The notes under the pieces were generated by a model. That model saw nothing but the letters and a program-made list of their open reading frames with translations, was not told where the DNA came from and did no database searches. A stretch of 64,000 bases of DNA from Podospora comata (lineage: Eukaryota; Ascomycota; Sordariomycetes; Sordariales; Podosporaceae). This document shows, in pieces, positions 22,692-33,736 of the stretch. The translations under genes and the position numbers were made by a program. Within the stretch, counting starts at the first letter, position 1. Every line of letters begins with the position of its first letter. The stretch is taken from the NCBI GenBank assembly GCA_017354895.1, contig CP071493.1:4526001-4590000 (forward strand), in the 5' to 3' direction.

Positions 22692-23753
22692 ACAACAATA
22701 ATAACATGATTTGATCGTTGATTCGTTGACGCTTTGTTTCATGTCGTCATTTGGCGGAGGTAGGTGGGTTCTGGATACACACATGTTATTGGAATGACAC
22801 AAATGACTGGGCTGAACATGGGACTGGACTTTTAGGACGGGCTGGTTTAGGGAGGGGCTGTTTTTTCTCTTTTTTCCTTTCCTTTTCCCCGAAAGGCAGG
22901 CCGGTTGATTGATTTGGAAAAGGGGCGAGGCGAGTGAAGAAGGGGGTGATGTCGTTTTCTTTCCGACAGGGATTTATTGACTCGATCAGCGTTTGGTCGC
23001 TTGGTACAACCTCTATTCTTTTGTCGACTTTTTTTCATTTGGTAGTTTTCAACAATTCTTTGTAACGGGCGTTGGGGGCAAGCCATTTTCTTTAGGTGTG
23101 TATCAAAAAGACAGGTATCACAGGCCTTTTTTTTATCTTTTTGGCTCCGTTGGCTGGGCAGAATCACATCTGTTTTTACAATCGATTAATCTGTGTGGAC
23201 CACATGCTATGTGTGATATCACTTGACAGAAGCTGAGCATATGGACAAGGCGCTGAACCGTGAAGAAGGGTCGGTATGAGTCTCATTACATACAGACAGC
23301 CTGGTAAGAAGTACTCATCCAGGTCAATGTACAGCTACTTCATCAATCCTAACACCGATCCCCACACCCATCCAATTAACCCCCTCCTCCCCCTCCCTCC
23401 GCAAGCCAAGCCCCCTTTCTCACAGTGAACGCCAGAGTGTAGATGCTGCCAACCAAAGCCCAGTAAAAGTTCCATATGTGTTGTGCGTGTGGTATTGTGT
23501 TGTTATAATGCTGTGACAAGTGACCGCTCCTTCAACAGTGCGTTGCAGCGGAAAAACCCCATCAAGACCAAAATGGAAAAAAGACGCTGAATCAAAAGCC
23601 CCAAGAAAAAAGCCCAGAACCACTACCAGAAAAAAATGCATGATCCGTTCAAATGTAAACCAAACACCACCACCTCCTAACCCACAGAACCCATCTACAC
23701 ATCGTGCCCCCACCTGGGATCGCCACCCACACATACGTTCATCCAGTCTCGAT
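22692..23753. other. Convergent intergenic region
   Basis: Between the 3' ends of the PAP2 and CK2-beta genes. T-rich and A-rich tracts suit 3' UTRs on both strands. No supported gene. Confidence 0.6.
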
Positions 23754-24783
23754 TCACTGCAGTGTAGCGACCTCTCCAGCACCCCGGTATTGCACCACCG
23801 CCGCAGGGTTGTGATCCATAGCATCCTCCATCATCTCCTCCTCTTCGTCCTCCTCCTCTTCGTCCTCATCGTCGTCCTCCCCGTCCACCTTGGCAAAGCC
23901 GCTGTCCACCTCCATCTTCCGCAACCTCCTCCTCATCTCCCCCCTCTCCTTGTTCTGCCACCTCACCAGGGCAGCCGCGGCGTGCACCTTGAATCCGTAG
24001 ACGCGGGGAACGTACCGCTCTGTGGTCTTGGGGGGCACCAGAGCGGGATAGACCTGGAAGAGGATGTTGTGGAATGAGGTCCCAAAATAGGCCCCGTCAA
24101 TGGCCGAGTGGCGGGTTGATTTGGGGTTGTAGATGTCCTCGCAACGGGCGCAGTAGAGCTTGACAGCCTTTTGGTTGGCCACGTCCGAGAGGCCCATCGG
24201 GAGGAGGGGGTGGGAATGGCACATCACGCGGGGGCATTTTCCAAAGTCGCATTTCTTATACTTCTCCAGCTGTTTTTGGTGGGTGATTCATATCAAATTA
24301 GCTCTCCAAAATATGACAAGGAACAAAGGCTTGAAGGGATGCGAAATCAAACAAAACATACCATCTTTGCCAGGCCGCGCGTAGTGACGATATACCGAGC
24401 GTGAATAAGTCCATACAAATGCCTCGCCGACTTTTCTATGGTCTCGCGCATCTCATCGTCGCAGTCGAGGTCGAACACGTCCGTGATCAGGTCGAGCGCG
24501 TATTGGTAGTACTGAACCTCGGTGTTCAGTCCCGTCAGGTTGAAGCGGTCTGTCAGGTAGTCTTCATCGATTTCGCAATAGTATTCGTTGCCGCGCGACG
24601 AGATGAACTGTTGCGATGTGCGTCTGTTAGCTGGCATGGTGTTTTTTTTTCGTTGCTAACGAAGTGTATAAGGGGGAGGAAAAGGGGGAGGGGGAGGGGG
24701 GGAAATATATGGCATACCCAATCCCTCCAGTAACTGGTGTAGTCACTGTCTGAGTCGCTTACAAAATCATCCATGCCGGCCAT
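23754..24783 (-). CDS. Casein kinase 2 regulatory (beta) subunit
   Basis: Beta subunit of protein kinase CK2, which dimerises through a zinc finger and docks the catalytic subunits. Exons in transcription order are 24783-24718, 24607-24362 and 24269-23754, giving 275 residues, all introns in phase 0. The N-terminus MAGMDDFVSDSDSDYTSYW has the acidic Ser/Asp autophosphorylation-type stretch. The core holds ISSRGNEYYCEIDEDYL and FNLTGL. The zinc-binding cysteines are in KCPRVMCHSHPLLPMG and KLYCARCEDIY. PKSTRHSAIDGAYFGTSFHNILF is the conserved dimer region. The C-terminal tail is a long run of Asp/Glu (about residues 236-258), as in fungal CKB1-type subunits. In circadian fungi this subunit affects clock protein phosphorylation (known in Neurospora), which is not tested here. 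Confidence 0.95.
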
Positions 24784-25332
24784 GTTTGTCGCGCGCGCAG
24801 AAAGGGGCCTATGGTCGAAAGGATGATTTGTCTGTCTGGGGGTTCGTTCGGGCAACACCCAAAACCGGCGGCTTGCTGGATGGGGGACGGGACAGGAGAG
24901 GGTTGACGGGAGGAGCTTGGGTGAGAGCGGTCTGGGGTGGCGGACGCGTTGTACGTGACAATGGGCTGAAATAACACTGCTGAGCGCCGATGATTCGTGT
25001 GCGATGCGGCTCTTCGATGGTATGTTGGCCAAATCTTTGGCTGACTTGGACTGGCCTTGAGGTTGGATTGATGGCCTGTGGTGGGGGACTTTTGCGCACT
25101 GTGGTGAAGAGGGTCCCAAAGCGAGGGGCAGGGACCTGCCATTATTTCTGCCGATGTACACCGCCTCCCCTATCAACATGACCCCCACGTAGTCTTCATG
25201 TGCAAGTCAACGACAATATATTGCAGCAGAAAATCAAGACATGATTGTTGTGTCAAATTGAAGCAATGCAGTTCAGTCACTGATCCAGCCACATCACCAA
25301 TATATTCTAGCACACAATCCGAAGCCAAACCA
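24784..25332. promoter_or_regulatory. CK2-beta upstream region and GST-fusion 3' region
   Basis: About 550 bp between two minus-strand genes. A 211-codon ORF here is only the read-through frame of CK2-beta exon 1. No other gene is supported. Confidence 0.55.
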
Positions 25333-27439
25333 TCAGACATCACCCCCCTGGAATCTCGCCTGAAATGCCTTGATCAGATCTCCCATCGACTTCTCATAGA
25401 GCTCCGGTTTACTCGTCGTATTCTTGACATACTCATTCTGCTCCAGCGCATCAACCCACTTCTTCCACCTCATCTCCAGCAGAGGTTGCGTCCATCCCGG
25501 CAGTTGGCGAAGAAGGTAAGGCAAACGGATCGCGAAAGGGGCGAGGTGAATGTCGACAAGACTGAAGTGGTCACCCAAGAAGAACGGTCCGTTTTCTTCG
25601 GCGTGTTGGACCAGCTCGGCGATATCTCGCTCCAGCTTTTCCGCCGCTTGTCTCTTGGGTTCCTCTTCAGTAGCCGATACGAGGAGGTAAAATGATGGAA
25701 CTATTCTTGAGTTTATCTGTTCACGCGATTAGTCCTGTTTCAAAAAAGAGATGAAGTGGATGTCGACATGGCCTTCTTACGAATTCTATCCACAGCCGAC
25801 AATTTGCTTTCAATCTTGCATCAGTAGGCAGCAATACTAAATTTCCATGGCCTGAGTCTACGAGCTTTTTCAACTCACTTGTCAGCATCGAAGGCGTATC
25901 ACGATGAAGCATCAACGCCCAGGTGGGCACCACACCTACATATTCAAGAATGACTGTGCTTTCTGCGCAAGCCCAGTCACCTTGTCGAATGGCGGGCACC
26001 AAGCCTCTCGGATTCGCTTCGAGCAGCAGGGTAGGCTTCGGCTTTTGCAGAGGGTAGATCTCGCAATATTGATAGTCAAACCCTTTGGCTTCCAGAGCAA
26101 TCCAGACTCGTTGCGAAAAGGGGCTAATCGGCTGCCGTTAGCAGTGAGAGCTGAAGAGGGCCGAACGGCATTGCTCGCCTACCAAAAACAGGATGCGTAA
26201 AACTTGATCACGCCTTCTTTGGCATGCTTCTTTGCGGTCTCGGCGGCAAGCCCCGTTGCCTTCCAAGGTGATAATGACGACGGCTTTGGTGGGCGTTTCA
26301 CATCCTTCTGTCGTTTCGACTGCTTCCGTTCCCTCTCCTGCTCGGCCAACTCTCGATGTCTTGTGCTCTTCTTGATTTGATCACTCCTTGCCAAGTCATG
26401 TTTGTGCTCTGCAGGTTTGCCGTCGCCAACGCCGTTTGTGACACTTCCGTTGATGCGTTGAAAAGTGTAAAAAACTTGGTCCTGATGTCGGATACGCGCA
26501 AGAGCCTGCCCAAGTTCCGGATTATTCGTGGCGGCAGCTTCCAGTTCTGCAGTAGAACCTGGCTCATACTTGGTGATTTTTATCTTGACATCGCACAAGC
26601 CAAGACCGCGAGCATTTCGTTTCCTCTTCTTCTTCAGGGGGTCATCTGACTTTTTGGTTCCCGAAGGGCGGCCCTTGAGACGACAGTCATAATACTTCGC
26701 TTCAAAGGGCTTGCTCTTGTACTGTTGCGTCGAGCGGTGGCTGTAAATGTTGTCGATCCAGGGGAAGTACGTCTCGTACCTTGAAGCCGTTGTGTTCTGT
26801 TGAGTATACCATATTTACACAAGACAAATGAAAGGCTCAGACTCACTCCTCGTTGCTCAGTAACACGATATCCTCCAGATCAAACAACTTTTGTCTCCAT
26901 GCTTTGACCGCCGAGGACTCCTCTCTCAGCGGAGTGACGCCATGCCCATGGTGTGATGTTGGCTGAGCGGGTGAGTTCGGTGTCACTGCAGGTGAGCTCA
27001 AGCCGTCAAAAAGGCCAGGCGTAGTGGAAGACGCAGGTATGTCGGTATGCCTCCCGACCTCCTGGCCTTGGCGCTGATGAGGCAGTTGCTTTCTCTGGTG
27101 TGTTTGTTGCTGTCGATGCTGGTGTGCTTCATGGGCCACGGTATTGATTTCAGCTCGACGGTTGTTATAGTTGCTGGCATACCCACTCAAGTCAGCGGGA
27201 AAGACAGGACTATTGCCCGAAAAACTATCAACTCGTGGCACACTTAGAGCAGGTAGGCCATGGGTCGAGTGAGAGTGTTGGATTTGTTGCGAATCCCCAG
27301 CTTCCCGGCCGTTGTGAAGGTGAAGTTGATGCTGCGGTCCGTGATGTGGGTGTAAGTGCAGTGGGGAGCGGCTTGAAGAACGGGGCCCAGCTTCAACGCC
27401 AGGCACATACAATGAATCCATGATCGGTTTCGCAGACAT
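25333..27439 (-). CDS. GST-like protein with large basic N-terminal region (fusion)
   Basis: Five exons in transcription order: 27439-26847, 26779-26183, 26123-25940, 25864-25781 and 25716-25333, for 613 residues. Residues 1-180 are His/Gln/Ser/Pro-rich and disordered-looking. Residues about 180-300 form a conserved-looking module (WRQKLFDLEDIV, YFPWIDNIYSHRSTQQYKSK, YYDCRLKGRPSG) with a strong basic signal KKKRKR (247-252) followed by LCDVKIKITKY. A charged linker leads to a thioredoxin-fold GST domain from about 391: FYASCFCPFSQRVWIAL has the omega-type CPFS active-site Cys397, ESTVILEY is the glutathione gamma-Glu site, and the alpha-helical C-domain holds LPTDARLKANCRLW and FFLGDHFSLVDIHLAPF. 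Splicing across the domains is continuous, so this is one gene, not two. The intron 25865-25939 is 75 nt, stop-free and in frame; retained, it adds 25 residues. The first part is not assignable to a named domain. Confidence 0.85.
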
Positions 27440-27948
27440 AACTCGAGACGGAGCCTTGTGCGTGAATATACACAGGCTTCAACTTGCAGTGGTCATGATA
27501 CTCTTCATAACCAAGCTTAGTCCCCAGTGACGAATCACGAGTAGGCTACCACTCCTGGCATGCAGTTAGTCTGAAGAATCCCGACTGCCGTATGAGATAT
27601 CGAGAACCGTGGAGGGCAGGGTCAAGGATGCCGGGCGTCGGCAGCGTCAAAGAGGAACTCTGCTGAAAGGCTGAAGGCCAGTCGAGGGGTTGGCTTGCCG
27701 TTGCACGGACCACACATATCAGCCTGGATGGGCTTGGCGCCCATGATCACAGTGCCTCGTTCCCGAACGAGAGGTGAGATTGGGGATGTTGGTATGCTGA
27801 TTTACTATATCAGGCACCTATAGAGCGCCCGATTCGATGATGATAGTAAGGTAGCAAGTGCTGCTCCAAGAACCTAACTCTCTGTTGTTCTATATCCAAC
27901 TTGGCGCAATCCTCAGCCATACTACTCCAACTGTTGTTATAGACACTA
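27440..27948. other. Intergenic between GST fusion and RIC1
   Basis: Upstream region of the GST-fusion gene and 3' end of RIC1. No supported gene; the ORF at 27810-28061 is out of frame with RIC1. Confidence 0.55.
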
Positions 27949-30900
27949 CTATGAATAGTCGTCTCTGTTTTCCGACCGGGTGCCGCTGATAATGCTCCCC
28001 GCATCACTGGCTGATTGACCCTCCAGCTCTGAATCGCTCCCTCCAATACGTCTCGAAGCATCGCCTATCGGCCTGAATACACCACTCGAGGGTATCTCTA
28101 GTCTCGCCATAAGCCCGTTCCCTGCCACCACCCCCCTGTCCGGTCGTCCCCGTGTTGGGATGTTTACCATTTCCATAGCTTCTCGAAGCGTATCTCCAGT
28201 CTCATCAAGAGCGGCCAAAAAGCGCGCGAGCTCCTTGCATAGCTCCCAATCCTCTTCGAGCATTGCTCGACTCAACAGGCGCACACTCTGTTCGCTCGCA
28301 GTCGCCAACTCGTCGAATGTATGAAGAACCAGGAGGTACCCGCCCGCTGTCTTGAGGCTCCCACGCTGAAGGCTTTCTTCGAACAGCTCCTGGGGGGGGG
28401 GTAGATAGGCGAATAAGGTGCGCCAGGAGCGAAGTTCGGTTTTGCGTGTACATTGCACAACAATGTCGAGGTACTGCTTGAAGCATGACAGAAGAGACAG
28501 CACACGAGGCAGAATTGCATTCTCAGGTGCCGGAGGCGGATGTGCGTCCACTTCCTCGTCCAAGACATGATGCAGCAGCACCTCGAGAGCGTGCGCAAAA
28601 TATTCAAGGTGCTCATGCTCCCGGGCAAGTTGTAACGCCTCTGTAGACTTATTCGCAACCAAATATGACCGGAGGATATCGGGTAGGAAAAGGTGTGTCT
28701 GCAGACAGTGTTAGTCGAAGGTGTCTGGATAAAATTCATCTGAGAAACCCTTACCCTGATACAAAAACGGAAGAATGAAAAATTGATATCACGGCGTTGA
28801 ATCAGCTCTGATTCGACACCGAGGATGATCGCCTTTCCGAGAAGTGTCGAAAGTGGATAGAAGTCGACAGGTATAGAAATCATGGATGGTATGTCCCTTG
28901 ACACTTCCCCCGATATCGCCTTCAGCACGGGATCCATATCCGCCCAGGCTTTGAGTTCGGTGCCATCAAAGATCCAGAGAGAATCCTGCAGACTTGGATC
29001 GGAGGGCCCGTTTTGAAGTTCGCCTGATCTCTGCGAGGCCACTTCCAAGAACGGCTGGTCCCTCATGCTGGTATAATACTCGACATTGTGACAGATGACA
29101 CGCATGTCGTATTTCAGGTTATTCTCTTGAACCGAAGGTCGCAACAACACCAGCTTCCCATCTACCAGAAACAAGACAGATGCGTGGGCAACATCCTGTG
29201 ATGGATCACCCTCCAGCAGTTGTCGCTCCGGCAAAATCCAGCTCAGTCCTCTCACTCTTGCAGGTGATCTCACAATGCCGTGAAATGCGATATGGCCGAC
29301 CTCTATCAGCCGAATCGAGCCTGATATGGGGGCAAAGATGTAGTGATATAACAGATTGTCGTATGTGTAGGCCAATAGCGAGTCTTCACCTGTGGGAGTG
29401 ATGAGAACCACGGGTGCCGACATCTGTTGAACAAACAGAGCCGTACCGCTATCAAGGGCCGCCTCGCGAGAATATAGACGCAGCTCGAAAGACCTGTTGG
29501 CCTCGACAGCAACTACCAGTATATTCTGGTACCAACACAGCCCTCCTCTTACTTGAAACTCGTTTTCCAAGGCATCGTTGGCAAAAGTCTTCCACCGGCC
29601 ACTGTTCACGCTGTAATGCGCCAGCCCTCTCCGGCCCGCAACAGCGACATACCGGCCATCAGCCGATATGGCCGTACACTTGATCGGCCATTGATTGAGC
29701 AGATAGGTAGATGGTATTCTGGCTGTGTGCCAGAGCGAAGGCTCAGCAGAGATGGATGTGAGGTCGGGCAAGTCATAACCTCTGTAGACCATGACGCTCG
29801 CGGTGCTTTGGAGAACGGTGCGAAACAAGTTTGCAGGACTGTAGCAGCCAGTAACTGCGCTTCGTGCCATTTCCAAAAGCCAAATCGCATCGTGGTTCTT
29901 GTTGGTCAAGAGCAGCTCACAAGCCCCACCGACCCAAGCAGCATCCAGGACTCCAGAGAGCCACTCCTCTCCGTTTGTCGAAGCAATCAAATGATCAGCA
30001 TGAAAGCTGCTGCTGAGTGGCTTTCCGTATACGCTCCACGTGGCCCATCCCTTCTCGTACCCGGCAAACAAGCAGTAGCCATCTGGTGAGTAGCTCAGCG
30101 TGGTAAGCTTTCCCGATGCACCAGGAGAGACAGGAACACTGTGGGTATGGGAAGATGGGATGTTTCCAGAATAATCGCGAGCCGAATACACGCGGACAGT
30201 GCCATCTGCGCAACCAACGGCGATTAATGAGAACCGAGCATTGATCACGCACCGCACAGCATGATGCTGCTCAGTGCTTGGTACATGAAAGCAATAACCC
30301 TTGAATAACTTCTTGGGGTCTGGTGGTTCGTCAGACTCGCTCGACTTCTGATTTGGATTCAGCCGCTGGACCGCATATGCCTTTCCATCACTCGTTATCC
30401 AGGTCGAAAGGTTCATAGGCCTGTCGTGCGTCATCTCTTTGACTGTGACCTTTTTCTCCAGCCAAGCCATTCTGCTCAGTAATTCCGTGGTGGTCTGGCT
30501 GCCCGAGCTGTCGGGTGACCAACGTATGCACTGTACAGCGGCAGGCTTGCGCGTAGCCACCACCAACTCATCATCCAACGCCAAAGCGCTCTCGATCCCA
30601 GCATCCACCTTAATCACCATCCGGAAGCGAATGCTCACATCTCGCACGCCGGCCCCTTCACCTGGGCCCCACAGTATCTGATCTGGGGCAGTGTGTCCAG
30701 GATCCCCAGCGTGGCTTTGGCGTCTGCGCTGAACATTGGTATGGCTTGCAAAATGCGGTTTGTATACTCGGGAGTCGGCATCTGTGGCCAGGGAATAGGT
30801 TATCAGGTATCCCAGGCTTGTATGTACAACAAATATGGCAGAGTCGGGTCGCAAAAGCAAGTTGATGTTTGTTCCATAAGATTCGAGAGAGGCTTCTGAT

Positions 30901-31398
30901 CGCACGACCACGGCAAGGACGACAGTAGGCTAGTAATACGGTGTCAGTACCTCAGCGCAAGGCACATATCAAGCTTCAGAAGGAGACAGCTGTTCCCACC
31001 TTGGTTTGCCACACCGTCATGGAGGTGGGTGTGATGGTAGCGAAGAGGTGACCGGACCGAGCCACGCGCAAAGCAACAACGGGTTCGTGAAGGGGAATGC
31101 CAGGGAGTTCTGGTCCTGGAGAATGCTCAGGGGTTCCGTCTTCTGGATAGTCATGCTCGACAGATTTAATGCCCGGCGTCATTGGCGTCATGGGGGTGGG
31201 AGGTGGAAGCAGTCCATCCTGGCTCGTTGACGGGTTGGGCGATATCAGAGACGAATTCTGGTCAGGTCTTTGTCCCGAGGCTCCTGTGCCGGGAGTGGGA
31301 GGCGGCAAGCCATCGTGAGACACAGAGCTGGGAAGGGCGCCGGGTTGGCGAACGGTGTTGGTCGCATATATTCGCGGGGTTCCAAGCGGCCAGTACAT
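27949..31398 (-). CDS. RIC1: RIC1 homologue, subunit of the Ypt6/Rab6 exchange factor
   Basis: With Rgp1 it activates the Golgi GTPase Ypt6/Rab6 for retrograde transport (family knowledge). Exons in transcription order are 31398-31000, 30929-28755 and 28698-27949, giving 1107 residues; introns are GT..AG and phase 0. The N-terminus MYWPLGTPRIYA is the start of the first WD40-like beta-propeller, interrupted by a Pro/Thr/Ser-rich loop (about residues 25-95). Further propeller blades follow in exon 2 (for example CIRWSPDSSG, LTTLSYSPDGYCLFAGYEKGWATW, CTAISADGRYVAVAGRRGLAHY). The C-terminal helical RIC1 domain includes HLFLPDILRSYLVANKS and HEHLEYFAHALEVLLHHVLDEEV. The tail is Ser/Gly-rich. Divergent from THO3. 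Confidence 0.93.
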
Positions 31399-32425
31399 GG
31401 TTCCTTCACGGCGGCTTCATGCGCATCCACTGACCACGACCTCGGTATCCTTGGACCCAGCGCGTCGACGTCAATTCATGACGGGATGGAATCGAATTAG
31501 TCAAGAGGCGTTACCGACGACTGCATCAAAAGCCCCGGCCAACGGTTTGTCCAAAAGTAAGACGGACAATGCAGGACAAGACCATCCGATTTGGTTGGAA
31601 GGAGGTTGAGAGGTGTGATCTGGGTCCAGATGCCCGCTACTGCAGGCCCCACTTGTATTGTGTCCAAGTGGGGTCCATCCTAGACAACTGATACTTGTTG
31701 AACTGTTAGTGAAAGACACCATAACAACCTCTCTCCTCCAGCAGATATATCGCCCAACACCATGCTGATGGTGTTCCGTATATGCTGAGCACATTTTCGG
31801 CTCCAGGAAACCATATCCTGTCTCTCTCTAAGATCCCGCTTTCTTATTCCCTGCTGCATTATATGGTTGTAGCGTGGGTCCCTTGTCTGGTAGATATCTC
31901 CCGTGCTAACGTTTCTCATTCACCCCAATTCAGACTTCAATCTTTTCTTTCTTTACTGTTCTTCAGTGACCTCTGGCGAGGTAGTCTTTGTTTTCCACTT
32001 GCGTAACCTTGGAAGCTCCACAGGAATGAATGACTACACGAGCCCACATATGCAAAATACAGGTCAATGTGTAGTTGGGTGGTCCGTAACCTGTATTTTA
32101 GGGACTACCCGCTGCTTACAGTGACCAGAGTCGCTACGTGTCCCAAGAAGTGGGGCAACCCGGAACTTTGGGGTGCGGCTAAGATTCGGCAACTGCCGAG
32201 CTGATTTCCAACATCCACTCATTCGTCATTGCTACTTCGCGTCTCCTGTCACGCCTAGATTATCGATTTAATGTGAATATTGAGTTGACCCGGCATTTAA
32301 AGCACTGCAGGACCAACCAACCCTACACGTCGCTTGACATTTCGTCCTTTCTTCGTCATCGCTCAGCGGAGACAGGGCCATTCTCTCACTATTACGTCGT
32401 CGCCAATATTTTGATATCTTTGAAG
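31399..32425. promoter_or_regulatory. Divergent upstream region of RIC1 and THO3
   Basis: About 1 kb separating two divergently transcribed genes; no supported ORF. Confidence 0.5.
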
Positions 32426-33736
32426 ATGCCACCTCCAGTTCGCAATAGACAGAGCCTATCCAAGGACAAGTTTGTGGGATACTTTGCACCACTGAAAAGT
32501 CAGACATACCACGAATCCACCCAATCTAGAGGAGGCGGAGTTGGAAGGTTAGTTCTCTAATCTGAACGTCTTGTGGTAGGCATGGCTCATTCGAATCCAA
32601 TTCCAGTATTCGCTCGATAGCTTGGAATCCCGTTGGAAGCCTTGTCGCAAGTGGTTCGGCTGACAGAACCCTTCGTGTTTGTAAGCGATTCAGATATCAC
32701 CTAGCCACCACCAGTCAAAGCTCACAAGCATGCTAGGGAATCCTGAAAAGCCCAATGCGCGGTTCTCGACCGATTTAAAGGGTCATGCTGCAGGCATTGA
32801 GAAAGTGGCCTTCAATCCCGTCAAGGATGCAGAACTTTGCAGTCTCAGCAAGGACGGTGTTGCCAAGTTCTGGGATGTAAGAACGAAAGCCTGTGTGAAC
32901 GAGGTCAAGGACCTTGGAGATGCACACGCCCTCGCCTGGGCCCCTGATGGGTCCTCACTTCTTGTAGGAAACAGGGTGAGTTTACCAAATGACTTGTCAC
33001 TGCAGCATGGAAGACTGACTTGGCTTGAACGCAAACAGAGTGGCGGGCTTTTCCGAATCTCGCCAACCGAGTCCGCCATTCTTTCATCTCATCCACAGCC
33101 CGTTGAGGCGTACCAGATGTCCTTTTGTTGGTCGGGCAAGAAAGTATTTCTCCCGACAAGGGAAGGAAGTATCCGCATCTTGTCTTATCCTGAGCTGGAG
33201 CCGATTCTGCACGTCAACCATGCCGTCAAGCCTGGCGAGTCAGATGAGTTTATTCTCAAGGGCCACACAGCCCCATGCCTAACGACCGAACTGTCACCCA
33301 CCGGAAAGTACCTTGCAACAGGAGGGGGGGACGCAATTATGTCTCTATTTGAGACCCAAGACTGGATCTGCAAGCGTACGAATACACGCATCGTCGGGCC
33401 AGTGAAGAGCATCAGTATGACAACAAACCCCCCATCATGGCCTGTACATTCATGCTAATCTGATTATAGGCTTCACGTTCGATGGTCGATATGTCGTCGG
33501 TGCCTGTGAAGACGGTATGGCAGTTTGTCACTTTTCTAAAATAGAAAACCTGATGCTAATTCGATCTTACAGGCCCTGGTTTGGATGTCACCCATACAGA
33601 GACAGGGGAGCATATTCACACGTTCAAAACAGCTGGACCTTGTCATGCCTTAGCGTGGGCGCCAACTAGGTATTGTCTGGCCTATAGTGATCTGGGGATT
33701 CTACGCATCATTGGACTCGATGCGGATAGAAAATAA
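32426..33736 (+). CDS. THO complex WD40 subunit THO3/TEX1
   Basis: WD40 protein of the THO/TREX complex that couples transcription to mRNA export (family knowledge). Six exons: 32426-32547, 32607-32680, 32737-32975, 33039-33414, 33470-33514 and 33573-33736, giving 339 residues with all phases matching. The start MPPPVRNRQSLSKDKF is followed by seven-bladed propeller repeats: SIRSIAWNPVGSLVASGSADRTLRVWN, then GHAAGIEKVAFNP with KFWDVR, HALAWAPDGSSLLVGNR, LKGHTAPCLTTELSPTGKYLATGGGDAIMSLF, and SFTFDGRYVVGACEDGPGLDV near the end. Intron 3 (32976-33038, 63 nt) is stop-free and in frame, so retention would insert 21 residues. Length fits the family (about 330-360). Confidence 0.9.
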
